The notes: generated by a model from the sequence alone, not told the origin. A stretch of DNA of 34,711 nt from Pelagibacteraceae bacterium AG-426-P20 (GCA_003210015.1 QCNX01000008.1:1-34711); one strand, 5' to 3'; numbered from the stretch's first letter, positions 25,292 through 34,711 are shown. Program-made: numbers and translations.

Positions 25292-25648
25292 ATGGCAAGA
25301 GTTAAAAGAGGTGTAACCAGCCGAGCTAAACACAAAAAAGTTTTAAAAGCTGTCAAAGGACAATGGGGCAGAAGGAAAAATACTATAAGAGTTGCAAAGC
25401 AAGCTATGGAAAAAGCTATGCAGTATGCATATCGAGATAGAAGAAACAAAAAGAGAGATTTTAAATCGCTTTGGATTCAAAGAATTAACGCTGGTGTCAG
25501 GTCCGAAGGAATGACTTATTCGAAGTTTATTAATGGATTAAATAAGTGTGGAATTACTATTGATAGAAAAATTCTTGCTGAAATAGCCTATGATAGTCCA
25601 GAAGCTTTTAAAACAATAGTTCAAAAAGCTCAATCAGCTCTAAACTAA
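25292..25648 (+). CDS. rplT: 50S ribosomal protein L20
   Basis: 118-aa basic protein needed early in 50S assembly. Family landmarks include [19 protein letters not shown], then [18 protein letters not shown], then [20 protein letters not shown]. Length is the family's standard (about 117-120). It starts one base after rpmI. L20 represses its own operon in gammaproteobacteria and bacilli through structures in the rpmI leader; in the short infC-rpmI gap here I see only weak potential hairpins, so that control is not supported. Confidence 0.97.
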   Translation: MARVKRGVTSRAKHKKVLKAVKGQWGRRKNTIRVAKQAMEKAMQYAYRDRRNKKRDFKSLWIQRINAGVRSEGMTYSKFINGLNKCGITIDRKILAEIAYDSPEAFKTIVQKAQSALN

Positions 25649-25691
25649 TCTTCTCTATTGTTTTTATTTCTTAAGGAAATAATCTACCAAT

Positions 25692-26759
25692 ATGTCAGAC
25701 TTAAAAAATATAAAAGAAAAATTTATTATCAAACTTAATGATAATCTAAATCTGGATGAGATAAATAAAATTAAATCAGAACTATTTGGAAAGAATGGTT
25801 TGATTTCATCTCAATTTAAAAACATTAGCTCAATATCGGAAATAGATAGAAAAAAATTTGCATCAGATCTCAATCAAATCAAAGATGAATTGCAGAATTT
25901 AATTACAAATAAAATAAACGAAATTGAGTCAAAAAAGATCAATGAAAAATTAGAAAAAGAAAAAGTTGATATAACTCTACCTGAAAGATCATTTGTAAGA
26001 GGTAAAATTCATCCTGTCTCCCAAACTATTGATGAAATCTCGTCGATTTTTTCTGAGATAGGGTTTAGTGTTGAAGAAGGTCCTGATGTTGAAAATGAAT
26101 ATAATAATTTTACGGCTTTAAATACACCTGATAATCATCCAGCAAGAGACATGCATGATACTTTTTATCTTGATGAGACTAAGAATCTTTTACTTAGAAC
26201 ACACACTTCTCCAGTTCAAATTAGAACGATGTTAAAAGATAAACCACCTTTCAAAATTATTGCACCAGGAAGAACTTATAGATCGGATAGTGACCAAACA
26301 CATGCTCCAATGTTTCACCAAGTAGAAGGTCTTCATATAGACAAAGATATCAATATGGGTCACTTAAAAGGATGTTTAAATTATTTTATAAAAGAATTTT
26401 TTGAAGTTGATAAGATTAAGATGAGATTTAGACCAAGCCATTTTCCTTTTACAGAACCATCTGCAGAAGTTGATATAGGTTACGAAATAAAAGACGGAAA
26501 GATTGTAATTGGGGAAGGCGATCAATGGCTTGAAATTCTAGGATGTGGAATGGTCCATCCCAATGTATTAAAAAATGTAAAAGTTGATCCTTCCAAATAC
26601 CAAGGATATGCATTTGGTATAGGGATAGATAGGCTGGCTATGCTTAAATATGGTATAAATGATTTAAGAGCATTTTTTGAATGTGATTACAGATGGCTAA
26701 ATCATTTTGGTTTTGATCCACTTGATGTTCCAACTAATTATAGAGGCTTGAGCAGATGA
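25692..26759 (+). CDS. pheS: Phenylalanyl-tRNA synthetase alpha subunit
   Basis: 355-aa catalytic subunit of the alpha2-beta2 enzyme charging tRNA-Phe. Residues 1-95 are a charged coiled coil that contacts tRNA ([20 protein letters not shown]), followed by the class II core: [19 protein letters not shown], motif 2 in [20 protein letters not shown] with MFHQVEGL, and motif 3 [18 protein letters not shown]. Length is near normal (about 330-360). An AAGGAAAT Shine-Dalgarno precedes the ATG by several bases. Its TGA overlaps the pheT ATG by 4 bp (ATGA), which coordinates subunit synthesis. No attenuator leader peptide is evident in the 43-bp gap after rplT. Confidence 0.97.
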   Translation: MSDLKNIKEKFIIKLNDNLNLDEINKIKSELFGKNGLISSQFKNISSISEIDRKKFASDLNQIKDELQNLITNKINEIESKKINEKLEKEKVDITLPERSFVRGKIHPVSQTIDEISSIFSEIGFSVEEGPDVENEYNNFTALNTPDNHPARDMHDTFYLDETKNLLLRTHTSPVQIRTMLKDKPPFKIIAPGRTYRSDSDQTHAPMFHQVEGLHIDKDINMGHLKGCLNYFIKEFFEVDKIKMRFRPSHFPFTEPSAEVDIGYEIKDGKIVIGEGDQWLEILGCGMVHPNVLKNVKVDPSKYQGYAFGIGIDRLAMLKYGINDLRAFFECDYRWLNHFGFDPLDVPTNYRGLSR

Positions 26760-29164
26760 AGATTACATTTGATTGGCTTAAAGAACATTTAAATACAAAT
26801 CTAAAAGAGGAAAAGCTTTTAGAACAACTTACAAATGTTGGTCTAGAGGTAGAAAGTGTAGCTAACTTATCGGAAGGACTTGATTTATTCAAAGTTGCTA
26901 GAATCATAAAAACAGAAAAACATCCAAACGCAGATCGACTAAAAGTTTGCGATGTTGATGTTGGAGAAAAAGAATTAAAAAAAGTTGTGTGTGGTGCTTC
27001 GAATGCTAGAAAAGGACTAATCACAATATATGCTCCTCCAGGTGCAGTTATTCCAAAAAGTAAAGCAAAACTAGTCGTTGCAAAGATAAGAGATGTCACT
27101 TCCTATGGGATGCTTTGCTCCGAATCTGAATTAAATTTATCAGATGAAAGTGATGGAATATCAGAATTGTCATCAGTAAAATACAAGAAAAGTATTGGAA
27201 AGAGTTATTTTTCTAAATCAAAATCTAATCTTATTGATCTATCAATCACACCTAATAGGCCAGATTGTCTTGGAGTTAGAGGAATAGCCAGAGATCTTGC
27301 TGCTTCTGGAATTGGAAAGTTAAAAGACTTTAAAGAAAAAAAAAATAAGTCAAATTTAAAACAATCTATAAAAGTAAAAATCAATAAAGAAAAAATTCAG
27401 GGCTGTAATGCTTTTGGTAGCTGCATAATTAAAAATGTTAAAAATGCAGAAAGTCCCAAATGGTTAAAAGATAAATTAATTTCGATTGGGGAAAAACCAA
27501 TTTCAGCAATAGTTGATATTACCAATTATGTAATGTTTGACATCAATCGCCCATTACATGCTTATGATGCAGATAAGATTGAAAAAGGTATTGTAGTTAG
27601 AAATTCTAAATCTGGAGAGGACTTTACTGCTTTAGATAAAAAAAATTATAAATTAGAAGACAATATGTGTGTCATAACTGATAATAAGGGAGTTTTAGGC
27701 ATAGGTGGTATTATTGGGGGCACAAGATCTGGTACTGAATTTGATACTAAAAATGTGTTTTTAGAGGCAGCTTATTTTGATCCAACATCAATAAGAAGTA
27801 CCGCAAAAAAATTAAATATCGACACAGATGCAAAATTTAGAAATGAACGGGGAATCGATCCATTGTCTATTGAAGAAGGCCTAAATAAAGCAGCATCATT
27901 GATAAAAGAAATTTGTGGTGGAGAGATCAGCAAAATAGATATTCAAAAAATCGAAACTTACAAAAATAAAATTATAAAATTTGATACTAATTTGTTTGAA
28001 AGGATATCTGGTTTTAAAATTTCCACTAAAGAAATGATAAAAATTTTAGAGGACCTTGGCTTTAATTGTAAAAAAGAAAAAAAATATTTAAGATTATCAG
28101 TTCCTTCTTGGAGGCCAGATATATTACAAGATATAGATATTGTCGAAGAGCTAGTAAGAATAAGTGGTTATGACAAAATAAATATTGTAGATCCAATTAA
28201 GGAAAGGACAAAATCAACTTTAACTCAGCCTCAAAAGTTGTTTCATTTTTTGCAAAGAGCAATTGCTTCAAAAGGTTATATGGAGGCAATAACATGGTCC
28301 TTTACTGATTCAAATTATAATGATCACTTCAAAGGTTTAAATAAAGAAATTAAAATTATAAATCCTATAAGCTCTGAATTAGGAGTTCTAAGAAATTCAA
28401 TATTTTCAAATTTAATTATGTATATTTCTAAAAATTTAGATCGAGGTTTTAAAGATTTATCAATATTTGAAATAGGCCCTGTTTTTTCTGGCTCTAATCC
28501 AGGTGATCAAACTACTGTGGTTTGCGGATTGTCAGCAGGTAAAAAATCTAGATTATCCTGGATTGAAAAAGAGAGGAATGTCGATGTATTTGATGTTAAA
28601 AAAGATGTAGTGCAAACGTTAGTTGAGGCTGGTTATAGCTCTGATAAGTTTTTTATAGATAACGAGACACCAAATTATTATCATCCTGGCAAGTCAGGTA
28701 GATTGTTTTTAAATAGAGGAAAAGATCAAATAGCAGCTAATTTTGGTGAAATTCATCCTAATATTCTAAAAAGTCTGGATATAAAATCCGAGTCTTTGGT
28801 AGGTTTTGAAATTTTTCTAGATAATTTAAAGCTTCCCAAAAAAACACTTAATGATCAAAAACCAAAATTTATAATTTCAGACTTTCAAAAATCTGAAAGA
28901 GACTTTGCATTTGTCGTGAAAAAAGATGTGAAAGCTCAAGATTTGATAAATGTAATTTCAAATGTGGATAAAGATTTGATTAGCAATATACAAGTTTTTG
29001 ATGTCTACGAGGGAGAAAATATACCTGAGAACCAAAAATCAATTGCAATTAGTGTAACAATCCAGTCATCTAAAAAAACATTAAATGATAATGATTTAGA
29101 GAGTATAAATAATTTAATAATCGAAACAGTTGAAAACAAAACTGGTGCTAAAATCCGTTCATAA
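26756..29164 (+). CDS. pheT: Phenylalanyl-tRNA synthetase beta subunit
   Basis: 802-aa beta subunit with editing and tRNA-binding roles. Domains in order: N-terminal B1 ([20 protein letters not shown]), an EMAP/Arc1-like tRNA-binding domain at about 40-150 ([35 protein letters not shown]), B3/B4 editing ([30 protein letters not shown]), B5 ([20 protein letters not shown]), the inactive class II-like core, and a C-terminal FDX-ACB domain ([20 protein letters not shown]). Length is typical. It overlaps pheS by 4 bp; lepA follows 5 nt after its stop. An intact A10 tract lies at 27336-27345. Confidence 0.97.
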   Translation: MKITFDWLKEHLNTNLKEEKLLEQLTNVGLEVESVANLSEGLDLFKVARIIKTEKHPNADRLKVCDVDVGEKELKKVVCGASNARKGLITIYAPPGAVIPKSKAKLVVAKIRDVTSYGMLCSESELNLSDESDGISELSSVKYKKSIGKSYFSKSKSNLIDLSITPNRPDCLGVRGIARDLAASGIGKLKDFKEKKNKSNLKQSIKVKINKEKIQGCNAFGSCIIKNVKNAESPKWLKDKLISIGEKPISAIVDITNYVMFDINRPLHAYDADKIEKGIVVRNSKSGEDFTALDKKNYKLEDNMCVITDNKGVLGIGGIIGGTRSGTEFDTKNVFLEAAYFDPTSIRSTAKKLNIDTDAKFRNERGIDPLSIEEGLNKAASLIKEICGGEISKIDIQKIETYKNKIIKFDTNLFERISGFKISTKEMIKILEDLGFNCKKEKKYLRLSVPSWRPDILQDIDIVEELVRISGYDKINIVDPIKERTKSTLTQPQKLFHFLQRAIASKGYMEAITWSFTDSNYNDHFKGLNKEIKIINPISSELGVLRNSIFSNLIMYISKNLDRGFKDLSIFEIGPVFSGSNPGDQTTVVCGLSAGKKSRLSWIEKERNVDVFDVKKDVVQTLVEAGYSSDKFFIDNETPNYYHPGKSGRLFLNRGKDQIAANFGEIHPNILKSLDIKSESLVGFEIFLDNLKLPKKTLNDQKPKFIISDFQKSERDFAFVVKKDVKAQDLINVISNVDKDLISNIQVFDVYEGENIPENQKSIAISVTIQSSKKTLNDNDLESINNLIIETVENKTGAKIRS

Positions 29165-29169
29165 AGTAA

Positions 29170-30978
29170 ATGAGCACAATTGACAATATTAGAAACTTCG
29201 CGATCATAGCACATATTGATCACGGCAAATCTACTATAGCCGATAGAATAATTCATAGCTGTGGTGGCCTAACTGAAAGAGAGATGAAAGCTCAAGTTTT
29301 AGACTCTATGGATATAGAGCGTGAAAGAGGAATTACGATTAAAGCTCAAACAGTAAAACTAAATTATAAAGCAAAAGACGGAAAAAAATATATCTTAAAT
29401 ATAATTGATACTCCGGGCCATGTTGATTTTAGTTATGAAGTAAGCAGATCTCTATACGCTTGTGAGGGGTCTATTTTAATTGTTGATAGCACTCAAGGGG
29501 TTGAAGCGCAAACATTAGCAAATGTATATCAAGCTTTAGATATAAATCATGAAATTGTACCTGTTCTTAATAAGGTAGATTTACCAGCTTCAGATTTAGA
29601 AAAAACAAAAAAGCAAATAGAAGAGGTGATAGGTATAGATACCGAAAATGCCATACCTTGTTCTGGAAAAACAGGTGAAGGTATTGATAATATTTTAGAA
29701 CAAATTATTACAGCTTTACCAGCTCCAAAGGGAGAAAATTCTGGTGATCTAAAATGTTTATTAGTTGATAGTTGGTATGATACTTATCTAGGAGTAGTTA
29801 TTTTAGTAAGAGTAATTGATGGAAAAATCTCAAAAAACATGAAAATAAAAATGATGTCTACTAACCAAGAATATATCGTTGAAAAAGTTGGAGTATTTAC
29901 TCCTAAAGCAGTAGATATTAATGAATTAAATGCTGGAGAAATTGGTTTTATAACAACTGGAATAAAAGTTTTATCTGAAACAAAAGTTGGTGATACAATC
30001 TGTGATGCCGCTAAACCTTTAAGAGAAGCGTTGCCCGGCTTTAAACCTAGTAAGCCAGTTGTATTTTGTGGATTATTTCCAGTAGATAGTTCAGAATATC
30101 AAAAATTAAAAGATGGTTTAGCTAAATTACAATTAAACGATGCAAGTTTTTCATTTGAACCAGAGTCATCCTCAGCTTTGGGTTTAGGATTTAGATGTGG
30201 TTTTTTAGGATTACTACATTTGGAAATTGTTACAGAGAGGCTAGAAAGAGAATTTGATGTAAACTTGTTAACAACGACACCTGGGGTTGTATATAAAGTT
30301 CACATGAATAATGGAAATATAGTTGATCTTCATAATCCTTCGAGTTTACCAGACCCAACATTAATAAAGTTAATTGAAGAACCATGGATTAAAGCAACAA
30401 TAATTACACCTGATGAATATCTGGGATCTATTATTAAAATGTGCCAGGATAAAAGGGGTATCCAAACTAATTTAAGTTATTCTGGAAATAGAGCTGTAAT
30501 AAATTATGAATTACCCTTAAACGAGGTTGTTTTTGATTTTAATGATCGCCTAAAATCAATGACAAGTGGGTATGCTAGTTTTGACTACGAGATCATACAA
30601 CATAGAGAGGGAAATTTAGTTAAACTTGGGATTTTAGTTAATGCAGAACCAGTTGATGCATTAGCTATGATGATTCACAAAGATTTTGCACAAAAAACTG
30701 GAAGAGAAGTTTGTGAAAAATTAAAAGATCTTATACCCAGACATAATTTTATGATACCTGTTCAAGCAGCAATAGGAGGAAAAATTATAGCAAGAGAAAC
30801 AATTAAGGGTTTTAAAAAAGATGTTTTAACTAAAATTCATGGCGGGGGAGCTACAGATAGAAAAAGAAAACTTCTTGAAAAACAAAAAAAAGGTAAAGCT
30901 CGTTCCAAACAATTTGGTAGAGTAGAAATTCCTCAAGAGGCATTTATAGGTGTATTAAAGATTAATAAAGAAAAATAG
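29170..30978 (+). CDS. lepA: Elongation factor 4 (LepA GTPase)
   Basis: 602-aa translational GTPase, ribosome-associated and implicated in back-translocation or 30S biogenesis. The opening [20 protein letters not shown] contains the P-loop, followed by the [10 protein letters not shown] switch [16 protein letters not shown] switch II, NKVDLP (NKxD), EF-G-like domains II, III and V, and the LepA-specific C-terminus ([39 protein letters not shown]). Length is standard (about 600). It follows pheT closely and is probably the last gene of the translation operon; a convergent glycosyltransferase starts the accessory segment 68 bp away. Confidence 0.97.
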   Translation: MSTIDNIRNFAIIAHIDHGKSTIADRIIHSCGGLTEREMKAQVLDSMDIERERGITIKAQTVKLNYKAKDGKKYILNIIDTPGHVDFSYEVSRSLYACEGSILIVDSTQGVEAQTLANVYQALDINHEIVPVLNKVDLPASDLEKTKKQIEEVIGIDTENAIPCSGKTGEGIDNILEQIITALPAPKGENSGDLKCLLVDSWYDTYLGVVILVRVIDGKISKNMKIKMMSTNQEYIVEKVGVFTPKAVDINELNAGEIGFITTGIKVLSETKVGDTICDAAKPLREALPGFKPSKPVVFCGLFPVDSSEYQKLKDGLAKLQLNDASFSFEPESSSALGLGFRCGFLGLLHLEIVTERLEREFDVNLLTTTPGVVYKVHMNNGNIVDLHNPSSLPDPTLIKLIEEPWIKATIITPDEYLGSIIKMCQDKRGIQTNLSYSGNRAVINYELPLNEVVFDFNDRLKSMTSGYASFDYEIIQHREGNLVKLGILVNAEPVDALAMMIHKDFAQKTGREVCEKLKDLIPRHNFMIPVQAAIGGKIIARETIKGFKKDVLTKIHGGGATDRKRKLLEKQKKGKARSKQFGRVEIPQEAFIGVLKINKEK

Positions 30979-31046
30979 AATGCTAAAAATTAAATTATTT
31001 CATTTAAAATAAAAGATTTTATCTAATCATGATTTAGTTAAAGGCA

Positions 31047-31868
31047 TCATTTTAATATCCATTCCTTATATAAATCTAAATTTTTTAATAAATATTCAGG
31101 ATAACTATTATCTATTTCTACTTTCTTTAACCTTAGATTTCTACCAAAAGGATCAATTAAATCATTAATCTTTTTTTTAATTGCAGATACATCTTTGAAT
31201 TTTTCTTTATTAAATTCTGTGTGGGCCATGTTTTCAATTTTCTTTGAAATTTCCTCTGGTTTCATCAAGTATGTAAAATGCCAACCACCCCCTTGAATTA
31301 ACTGAATACTTTTTTCTTTATCAATTCTCCAAAAGGGATAATTCAAATTCTTCTTTTTAAGCATTCTAAGATCAAAAAAAGACTTTAGGTGTTTCTTTTT
31401 GCAAATTCTAGATCCAGCCCAGTTTCCATTACCCTCATCTAGCCCTAGTATATTTAATTTATAGTAATACATATTTTGAAGAAAAAAACCAAATTTGAAA
31501 TCATTTGCCTTAAAATTAATTATAGATTTTGGTTCTGGAATTTCATCTTCATCAGAAAAAACTATTAGATCATCAGGCTCCGCTTTTGTAATTCCTTGAA
31601 ATAATCTTTCCATTTGAATTTTAAGAAGTTGATAGTCATTTTTCCCTTTAATTTTTATTTCAGGTAGATCATCAACTTTGATGTAAATGATTTTATCACC
31701 ATATTTTTCTAAAAATTTTTTATCAAAATTATAATCTTTATAATTACCGGTATGCGTTTTGTTTGCTTCGCAGACAACAAAGTAATCTACAAAATCTTTT
31801 AAAACATTAAATCTTAAATTGAATAATAAATTTGCATTATAAAATGTTATACAATCATAAATTTTCAT
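31047..31868 (-). CDS. Glycosyltransferase family 17 protein
   Basis: 273-aa cytoplasmic glycosyltransferase of the family that includes eukaryotic beta-1,4-mannosyl-glycoprotein GlcNAc-transferase (MGAT3-like). The family pattern is visible: MKIYDCITFYNANLLFNLRF at the start, YFVVCEANKTHTG, then the acidic DLIVFSDEDEIPEPKSI segment that probably binds metal and nucleotide sugar, and QGGGWHFTYLMKPEEISKKI. Bacterial members usually sit in surface-polysaccharide clusters and their acceptors are unknown; bisecting GlcNAc activity should not be assumed. It is transcribed opposite to lepA and divergently from the RmlC-like gene, across a 218-bp AT-only-looking spacer in which I see no gene. Confidence 0.85.
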   Translation of the reverse strand: MKIYDCITFYNANLLFNLRFNVLKDFVDYFVVCEANKTHTGNYKDYNFDKKFLEKYGDKIIYIKVDDLPEIKIKGKNDYQLLKIQMERLFQGITKAEPDDLIVFSDEDEIPEPKSIINFKANDFKFGFFLQNMYYYKLNILGLDEGNGNWAGSRICKKKHLKSFFDLRMLKKKNLNYPFWRIDKEKSIQLIQGGGWHFTYLMKPEEISKKIENMAHTEFNKEKFKDVSAIKKKINDLIDPFGRNLRLKKVEIDNSYPEYLLKNLDLYKEWILK

Positions 31869-32086
31869 TTATTTCTTATAAACATAAATAGTTGATGCTG
31901 AAATGATAAATTTTGTTTATCTTGTACAATAGTCACTTTATATATTTTCATATAATAATTTAAATCAATAAATTGTCACAAATTATAGGTTTTTTCTTAA
32001 TTTAAACATTAATTTTTTTGATTGAAATTAATATAAAATGATTAAATATCTATAATATACTTTGTTTAAAGAATAAAAATAAATAA

Positions 32087-32602
32087 ATGCATATCAAAAA
32101 AACTTCAATTAAAGATTTAGTATTACTTAAAACAAAAATTCACAGGGATAGCCGAGGCTTCCTTAAAGAAACATCAAAAAAAAATGTCATTAAAAAAGAT
32201 TTTATCTTTGATTTAATGTCATCATCTAACAAAAATGTACTGAGAGGACTTCATATTCAAACAAAGAAACCCCAAGCAAAATTAATTACAGTATCTTATG
32301 GTAAAATATTTGATGTAGCAGTTGATTTAAGAAAAAAATCTAAAACATTTGGAAAACATTTTTCTATAATTATGTCTAATAAAAGTGATTTTTCTTTATA
32401 TATACCAGAGGGATTTGCTCATGGTTTTATATGTTTATCTAAAATATGTATCATTAACTATAAATGTAATAAGTACAGAGATGCTAAAAGTGAAACTACA
32501 CTTAGATGGGACGACAGTAATTTAAAAATAAAATGGCCTGTTAAAAAACCTATTTTATCATTAAAAGATAAACATGGAAAAAATTTAAATTATTTTAAAT
32601 AG
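32087..32602 (+). CDS. dTDP-4-dehydrorhamnose 3,5-epimerase family protein (RmlC/RfbC-like)
   Basis: 171-aa cupin-type sugar-nucleotide epimerase. Family features: HRDSRGFLKETS, the RGLHIQ motif with the catalytic His, a FDVAVDLRKKSKTFGKHFSI strand pair, YIPEGFAHGFICLS and the INYKCNKY segment with the tyrosine expected at the active site, then WDDSNLKIKWP at the C-terminus. Length is slightly short (about 175-190 usual). It makes a 6-deoxy-4-keto-sugar intermediate for a surface glycan, but whether the product is dTDP-rhamnose or another deoxysugar cannot be decided: no rmlA or rmlB is in the window. Five bases separate it from the reductase gene, a likely operon. Confidence 0.85.
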   Translation: MHIKKTSIKDLVLLKTKIHRDSRGFLKETSKKNVIKKDFIFDLMSSSNKNVLRGLHIQTKKPQAKLITVSYGKIFDVAVDLRKKSKTFGKHFSIIMSNKSDFSLYIPEGFAHGFICLSKICIINYKCNKYRDAKSETTLRWDDSNLKIKWPVKKPILSLKDKHGKNLNYFK

Positions 32603-32607
32603 AAATA

Positions 32608-33333
32608 ATGAAAAAAAGAATTATTGTTACAGGTGGATCAGGAAGGTTTGGTAATTATCTTAAAAATATTAAGATTAATCATAATGTCCTTTTTCCAAAA
32701 AAAAAAATTTTTAATATTTTAAATCCAATTGTCTTAAAAAAATATTTAAAAAAAAATAGAGCAGATATGGTTATACACTTGGCTGGGTTATCAAGACCGA
32801 TGTCTATTCATGAAAAAGATATTAAAAAAAGTATTGATTTAAATATAATAGGTACAGCCAATATTACAAAAGTTTGTTCTGAGCTGAATATAAAATTAAT
32901 ATATTTTTCGACACACTATGTTTATCCAGGGGTTAAGGGAAGTTATTCTGAAAGGGATAATTTATTGCCAGTAAATAATTATGCGTGGTCAAAATTAGGT
33001 GGAGAATGTGCAGTTCAACTTTATAAAAACTCTCTAATTTTAAGGGTTTGCATGACCGAAAAACCTTTTTTACATAAAAAAGCTTTTGCAAATGTTAAAA
33101 CAAGCTTCATGTATCACGAAGATGTAGCTAAAATTTTATTTAAATTAATTAACAAAAGAGGAGTCATAAATATTGGAGGTAAAGCTGAATTTGTCTATAA
33201 TTTTGCTAAAAAAAACAATCCAAATGTAAAAAAAATTTTTTTAAAAAAAGATAATAAAATAGGAATGCCTTTTGATTCATCGTTAAATATAAAAAAGTTG
33301 CATAAAATAATTAAAAAAAATTCAAATAATTGA
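32608..33333 (+). CDS. NAD(P)-dependent sugar-nucleotide reductase (RmlD-like short-chain dehydrogenase)
   Basis: 241-aa extended SDR. The Rossmann motif is GGSGRFG near residue 9; further features are DMVIHLAGLSRPMSIHEKD, the NIIGTANI segment, STHYVYPGVKGSYSERD, and the YAWSKLGGE active site (Tyr-x3-Lys). It should reduce the 4-keto-sugar made by the RmlC-like neighbour. It is about 50 residues shorter than typical RmlD and the C-terminal substrate region is reduced, so its exact product is open. An A11 tract at 32697-32707 keeps frame (FPKKKIF). Its codon and base use is even more A-rich than the core genes, as is usual for variable glycan islands. Confidence 0.82.
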   Translation: MKKRIIVTGGSGRFGNYLKNIKINHNVLFPKKKIFNILNPIVLKKYLKKNRADMVIHLAGLSRPMSIHEKDIKKSIDLNIIGTANITKVCSELNIKLIYFSTHYVYPGVKGSYSERDNLLPVNNYAWSKLGGECAVQLYKNSLILRVCMTEKPFLHKKAFANVKTSFMYHEDVAKILFKLINKRGVINIGGKAEFVYNFAKKNNPNVKKIFLKKDNKIGMPFDSSLNIKKLHKIIKKNSNN

Positions 33334-33399
33334 AAAAAAAATGCCACAGATTTATTTATGTTCACTTACTAGCTCTAAATTAAAACGATTATTAACTAA

Positions 33400-34197
33400 A
33401 TGAAAAATTTAGATATTTATTGTGTTACAGATAAAAAGTTAGATTTTTTAGAAAAAACAAATCTTAAATTAGTTGGTGTCGGTAAAGAAAAATTTTCTGA
33501 AAAATACTTAAGATGTGACACAAAAAAAAATATTAATTATAAAGAAAAATATTATTCTGAGTTAGCATTTCATTACTGGTATTGGCAAAATATATTACCA
33601 AATGAAAAACAGGATTGGATTGGATTTTGTCAAAAGAGGAGATTTTGGATTAATCCAGAAAAAGACAAAAATTTAATTACCTCAGAAAATTTGAATGAAT
33701 TTTTACTTTTGGAAATTGATGATAAGTTGAGTAAATCAGAAAGTTTCATTTGTAGTCCTGTTAATCTTACTGGGGTAAAAAAAATGAAGATGATCAAAAG
33801 GGGATGGAAAAATTTGATAAAAGATCCAAACATATTTTTTAATAATCAAAAACACACTATCGCTTTACATTTTGATATGCATCATGGATACAACAATTTA
33901 AATAAAGCTATTAATTTGCTGGATAGTGAAAATAAAAGAGATTTTTTTGATTTTGTAAATAACAAAACATATTTTAATCCACATATAATGTGCATTTCTA
34001 GACCCGATATTTTAGAGAAGTGGTTTAAAAGTTTATTTTCATGGTTAGAAAGATGTGAGAGTGAATTTGGTTTTAATAAATTAAACGGATATGACACTCA
34101 AAGACTTTATGCTTATTTAGCAGAAAGATATCTATCTTACTGGTTTCAAAAATATACAAAATTTAGAGAAATACCTTGGACTTTAATCCAAATATAA
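33400..34197 (+). CDS. DUF4422-family protein, putative glycosyltransferase
   Basis: 265-aa protein. The layout fits DUF4422, a family found in capsule and LPS gene clusters and thought to be glycosyltransferases: [18 protein letters not shown], then [12 protein letters not shown] (usual form HYRR), then [20 protein letters not shown], and [20 protein letters not shown] near the C-terminus. Here HYRR is replaced by QKRR, an atypical residue at a conserved spot. It is 66 bp downstream of the RmlD-like gene and ends 6 nt before tRNA-Ser, on the same strand. Function is inferred from context and fold; the sugar transferred is unknown. Confidence 0.75.
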   Translation: MKNLDIYCVTDKKLDFLEKTNLKLVGVGKEKFSEKYLRCDTKKNINYKEKYYSELAFHYWYWQNILPNEKQDWIGFCQKRRFWINPEKDKNLITSENLNEFLLLEIDDKLSKSESFICSPVNLTGVKKMKMIKRGWKNLIKDPNIFFNNQKHTIALHFDMHHGYNNLNKAINLLDSENKRDFFDFVNNKTYFNPHIMCISRPDILEKWFKSLFSWLERCESEFGFNKLNGYDTQRLYAYLAERYLSYWFQKYTKFREIPWTLIQI

Positions 34198-34203
34198 AAA
34201 CCT

Positions 34204-34293
34204 GGAGAGGTGGCCGAGTGGTTGAAGGCGCACGCTTGGAAAGCGTGTAAAGGAGCAATTCTTTCATGGGTTCGAATCCCATTCTCTCCGCCA
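34204..34293 (+). tRNA. tRNA-Ser (anticodon GGA)
   Basis: A complete class II tRNA: acceptor GGAGAGG/TCTCTCC (one G-T pair), anticodon stem CACGC/GCGTG around loop TTGGAAA (anticodon GGA), a long variable arm (TAAAGGAGCAATTCTTTC), T stem ATGGG/CCCAT with loop TTCGAAT, discriminator G and encoded CCA. It reads UCC/UCU serine codons. It begins 6 nt after the DUF4422 stop codon, so it is either co-transcribed or has a promoter inside that gene. Such tRNA genes are common island boundaries. Confidence 0.97.
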
Positions 34294-34356
34294 TCTAATT
34301 ACCCTTTATTTAAAAGCTTATTTAACTTATTTGGCAAATATTAATGATTTAATTTA

Positions 34357-34391
34357 AACATTTTTATTTAAAAATGTTATAATTTTTTTTT
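34357..34391 (+). terminator. Candidate AT-rich terminator after tRNA-Ser, overlapping a consensus -10
   Basis: AACATTTTT and AAAAATGTT form a perfect 9-bp inverted repeat with a 4-base loop, and nine T follow 4 bases later (34383-34391). The stem has only two G-C pairs. The right arm runs into TGTTATAAT (34375-34383), an exact extended -10 element that could serve the gene starting at 34479. Either reading, or both, is possible. Confidence 0.45.
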
Positions 34392-34478
34392 CCAAAAATT
34401 GAAAAAATGATAAATAATAAAACATATCGAGCATACCCCATCAGATATTCATAAAGGTACTACTTCATAAATTAAGAA

Positions 34479-34711
34479 ATGGATAAAAATGAATTAAATA
34501 TTTGCCAAGTATCATTAAACAGAGATATTGCTTTAATTGAAGAAAATTTAACTAATTTTAAAAAAATTTATAAAAAAGATTTAAGATTATTTGTTGTTTG
34601 TCCTGAAACTCAAATTAATGAATTCAAAAAGGGATTAAAATTTAATGAAGTAGAAATCATCAATGAAAATGAATTGATTTCTTTTAATGATTTTAAAAAA
34701 ATATTTGATAA
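34479..34711 (+). CDS. Partial CDS, unidentified; possibly a glycosyltransferase-like protein
   Basis: Not in the ORF track because it runs off the right edge. From ATG at 34479, 77 codons are open: MDKNELNICQVSLNRDIALI, then NLTNFKKIYKKDLRLFVVCP and ENELISFNDFKKIF. The opening strand VSLNRD followed by a helix and the FVVCPE strand resembles the start of GT-A-like sugar transferases, which fits the glycan cluster on its left, but the C-terminal part is missing and the family cannot be named. The preceding 185 bp hold the tRNA-Ser terminator candidate and a possible extended -10 promoter; no clear Shine-Dalgarno is seen. Confidence 0.6.
   Translation, partial: MDKNELNICQVSLNRDIALIEENLTNFKKIYKKDLRLFVVCPETQINEFKKGLKFNEVEIINENELISFNDFKKIFD

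Noticed and set aside
25666-25680. Short hairpin over the pheS Shine-Dalgarno (ATTTC/GAAAT)
   Set aside because: Five to seven weak pairs, expected by chance in this composition; no leader peptide for attenuation.
31005-31037. Weak hairpins (TAAAAT/ATTTTA; AATCATGATT) between lepA and the GT17 gene
   Set aside because: A/T-only or very short stems without a proper T-tract on the lepA side; too weak to call as a terminator.
34407-34454. 15-codon upstream ORF before the partial last gene
   Set aside because: No ribosome site, no runs of a regulatory amino acid, not close enough to couple; probably chance.
1-34711. CRISPR arrays, insertion sequences, prophage genes, rRNA, known riboswitches
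   Set aside because: Searched by eye on both strands; no spaced repeats, transposase or integrase ORFs, rRNA segments or recognisable riboswitch cores were found.

Overview
The window is a strongly AT-rich, gene-dense bacterial chromosome segment. Very short or overlapping gene junctions, an ABHD10-like hydrolase, a Suv3-like helicase beside a 7Fe ferredoxin, and a TAXI/fused-permease TRAP transporter all suggest a streamlined marine alphaproteobacterium, most likely of the SAR11 (Pelagibacterales) type. This placement is inferred from gene content and composition; no database search was possible.

Layout. (1) 1-3189, minus strand: a tight operon of Suv3-like RNA helicase, TerB-domain protein and ferredoxin FdxA, the last cut by the window edge. 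(2) 3409-6485: a TAXI-type TRAP substrate-binding protein, a strong intrinsic terminator, then a fused TRAP permease whose ATG directly follows the terminator U-tract. (3) 6468-7090, minus: tRNA-Arg(ACG), an unlisted 32-aa membrane micro-ORF and a PaaI-like thioesterase. (4) 7163-12837: acetyl-CoA acetyltransferase, a possible 38-aa antisense ORF, then pyruvate dehydrogenase E1 and E2. The E1 carries an N-terminal lipoyl domain nearly identical to that of E2. (5) 12845-14499: a DMT-type permease and, convergent, undecaprenyl-diphosphatase. (6) 14685-20630: glutamate synthase, gltD then gltB, behind a good promoter with an inverted repeat over its -35. gltD is split by one extra base in an A8 tract. 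(7) 20623-21369, minus: an ABHD10-like hydrolase. (8) 21412-30978: a glycosyltransferase joined without spacing to the translation cluster thrS-infC-rpmI-rplT-pheS-pheT, followed by lepA. (9) 31047 to the end: an accessory cell-surface glycan segment (GT17 glycosyltransferase, RmlC-like epimerase, RmlD-like reductase, DUF4422 protein), tRNA-Ser(GGA), and a partial unknown gene.

Most of the window is core metabolism and translation: acetyl-CoA supply, ammonia assimilation into glutamate, TRAP uptake, and Thr/Phe tRNA charging with ribosomal proteins. No CRISPR array, insertion sequence, phage or obvious defence system is visible. No stretch longer than about 300 bases lacks a gene. The points most worth a second look are the lipoyl-E1 fusion, the terminator/start-codon junction in the TRAP operon, the gltD frameshift, the palindromic divergent -10 element at about 21.4 kb, the two micro-ORFs missing from the ORF track, and the glycan cluster ending at tRNA-Ser. 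I did not find a clearly new multi-gene system.
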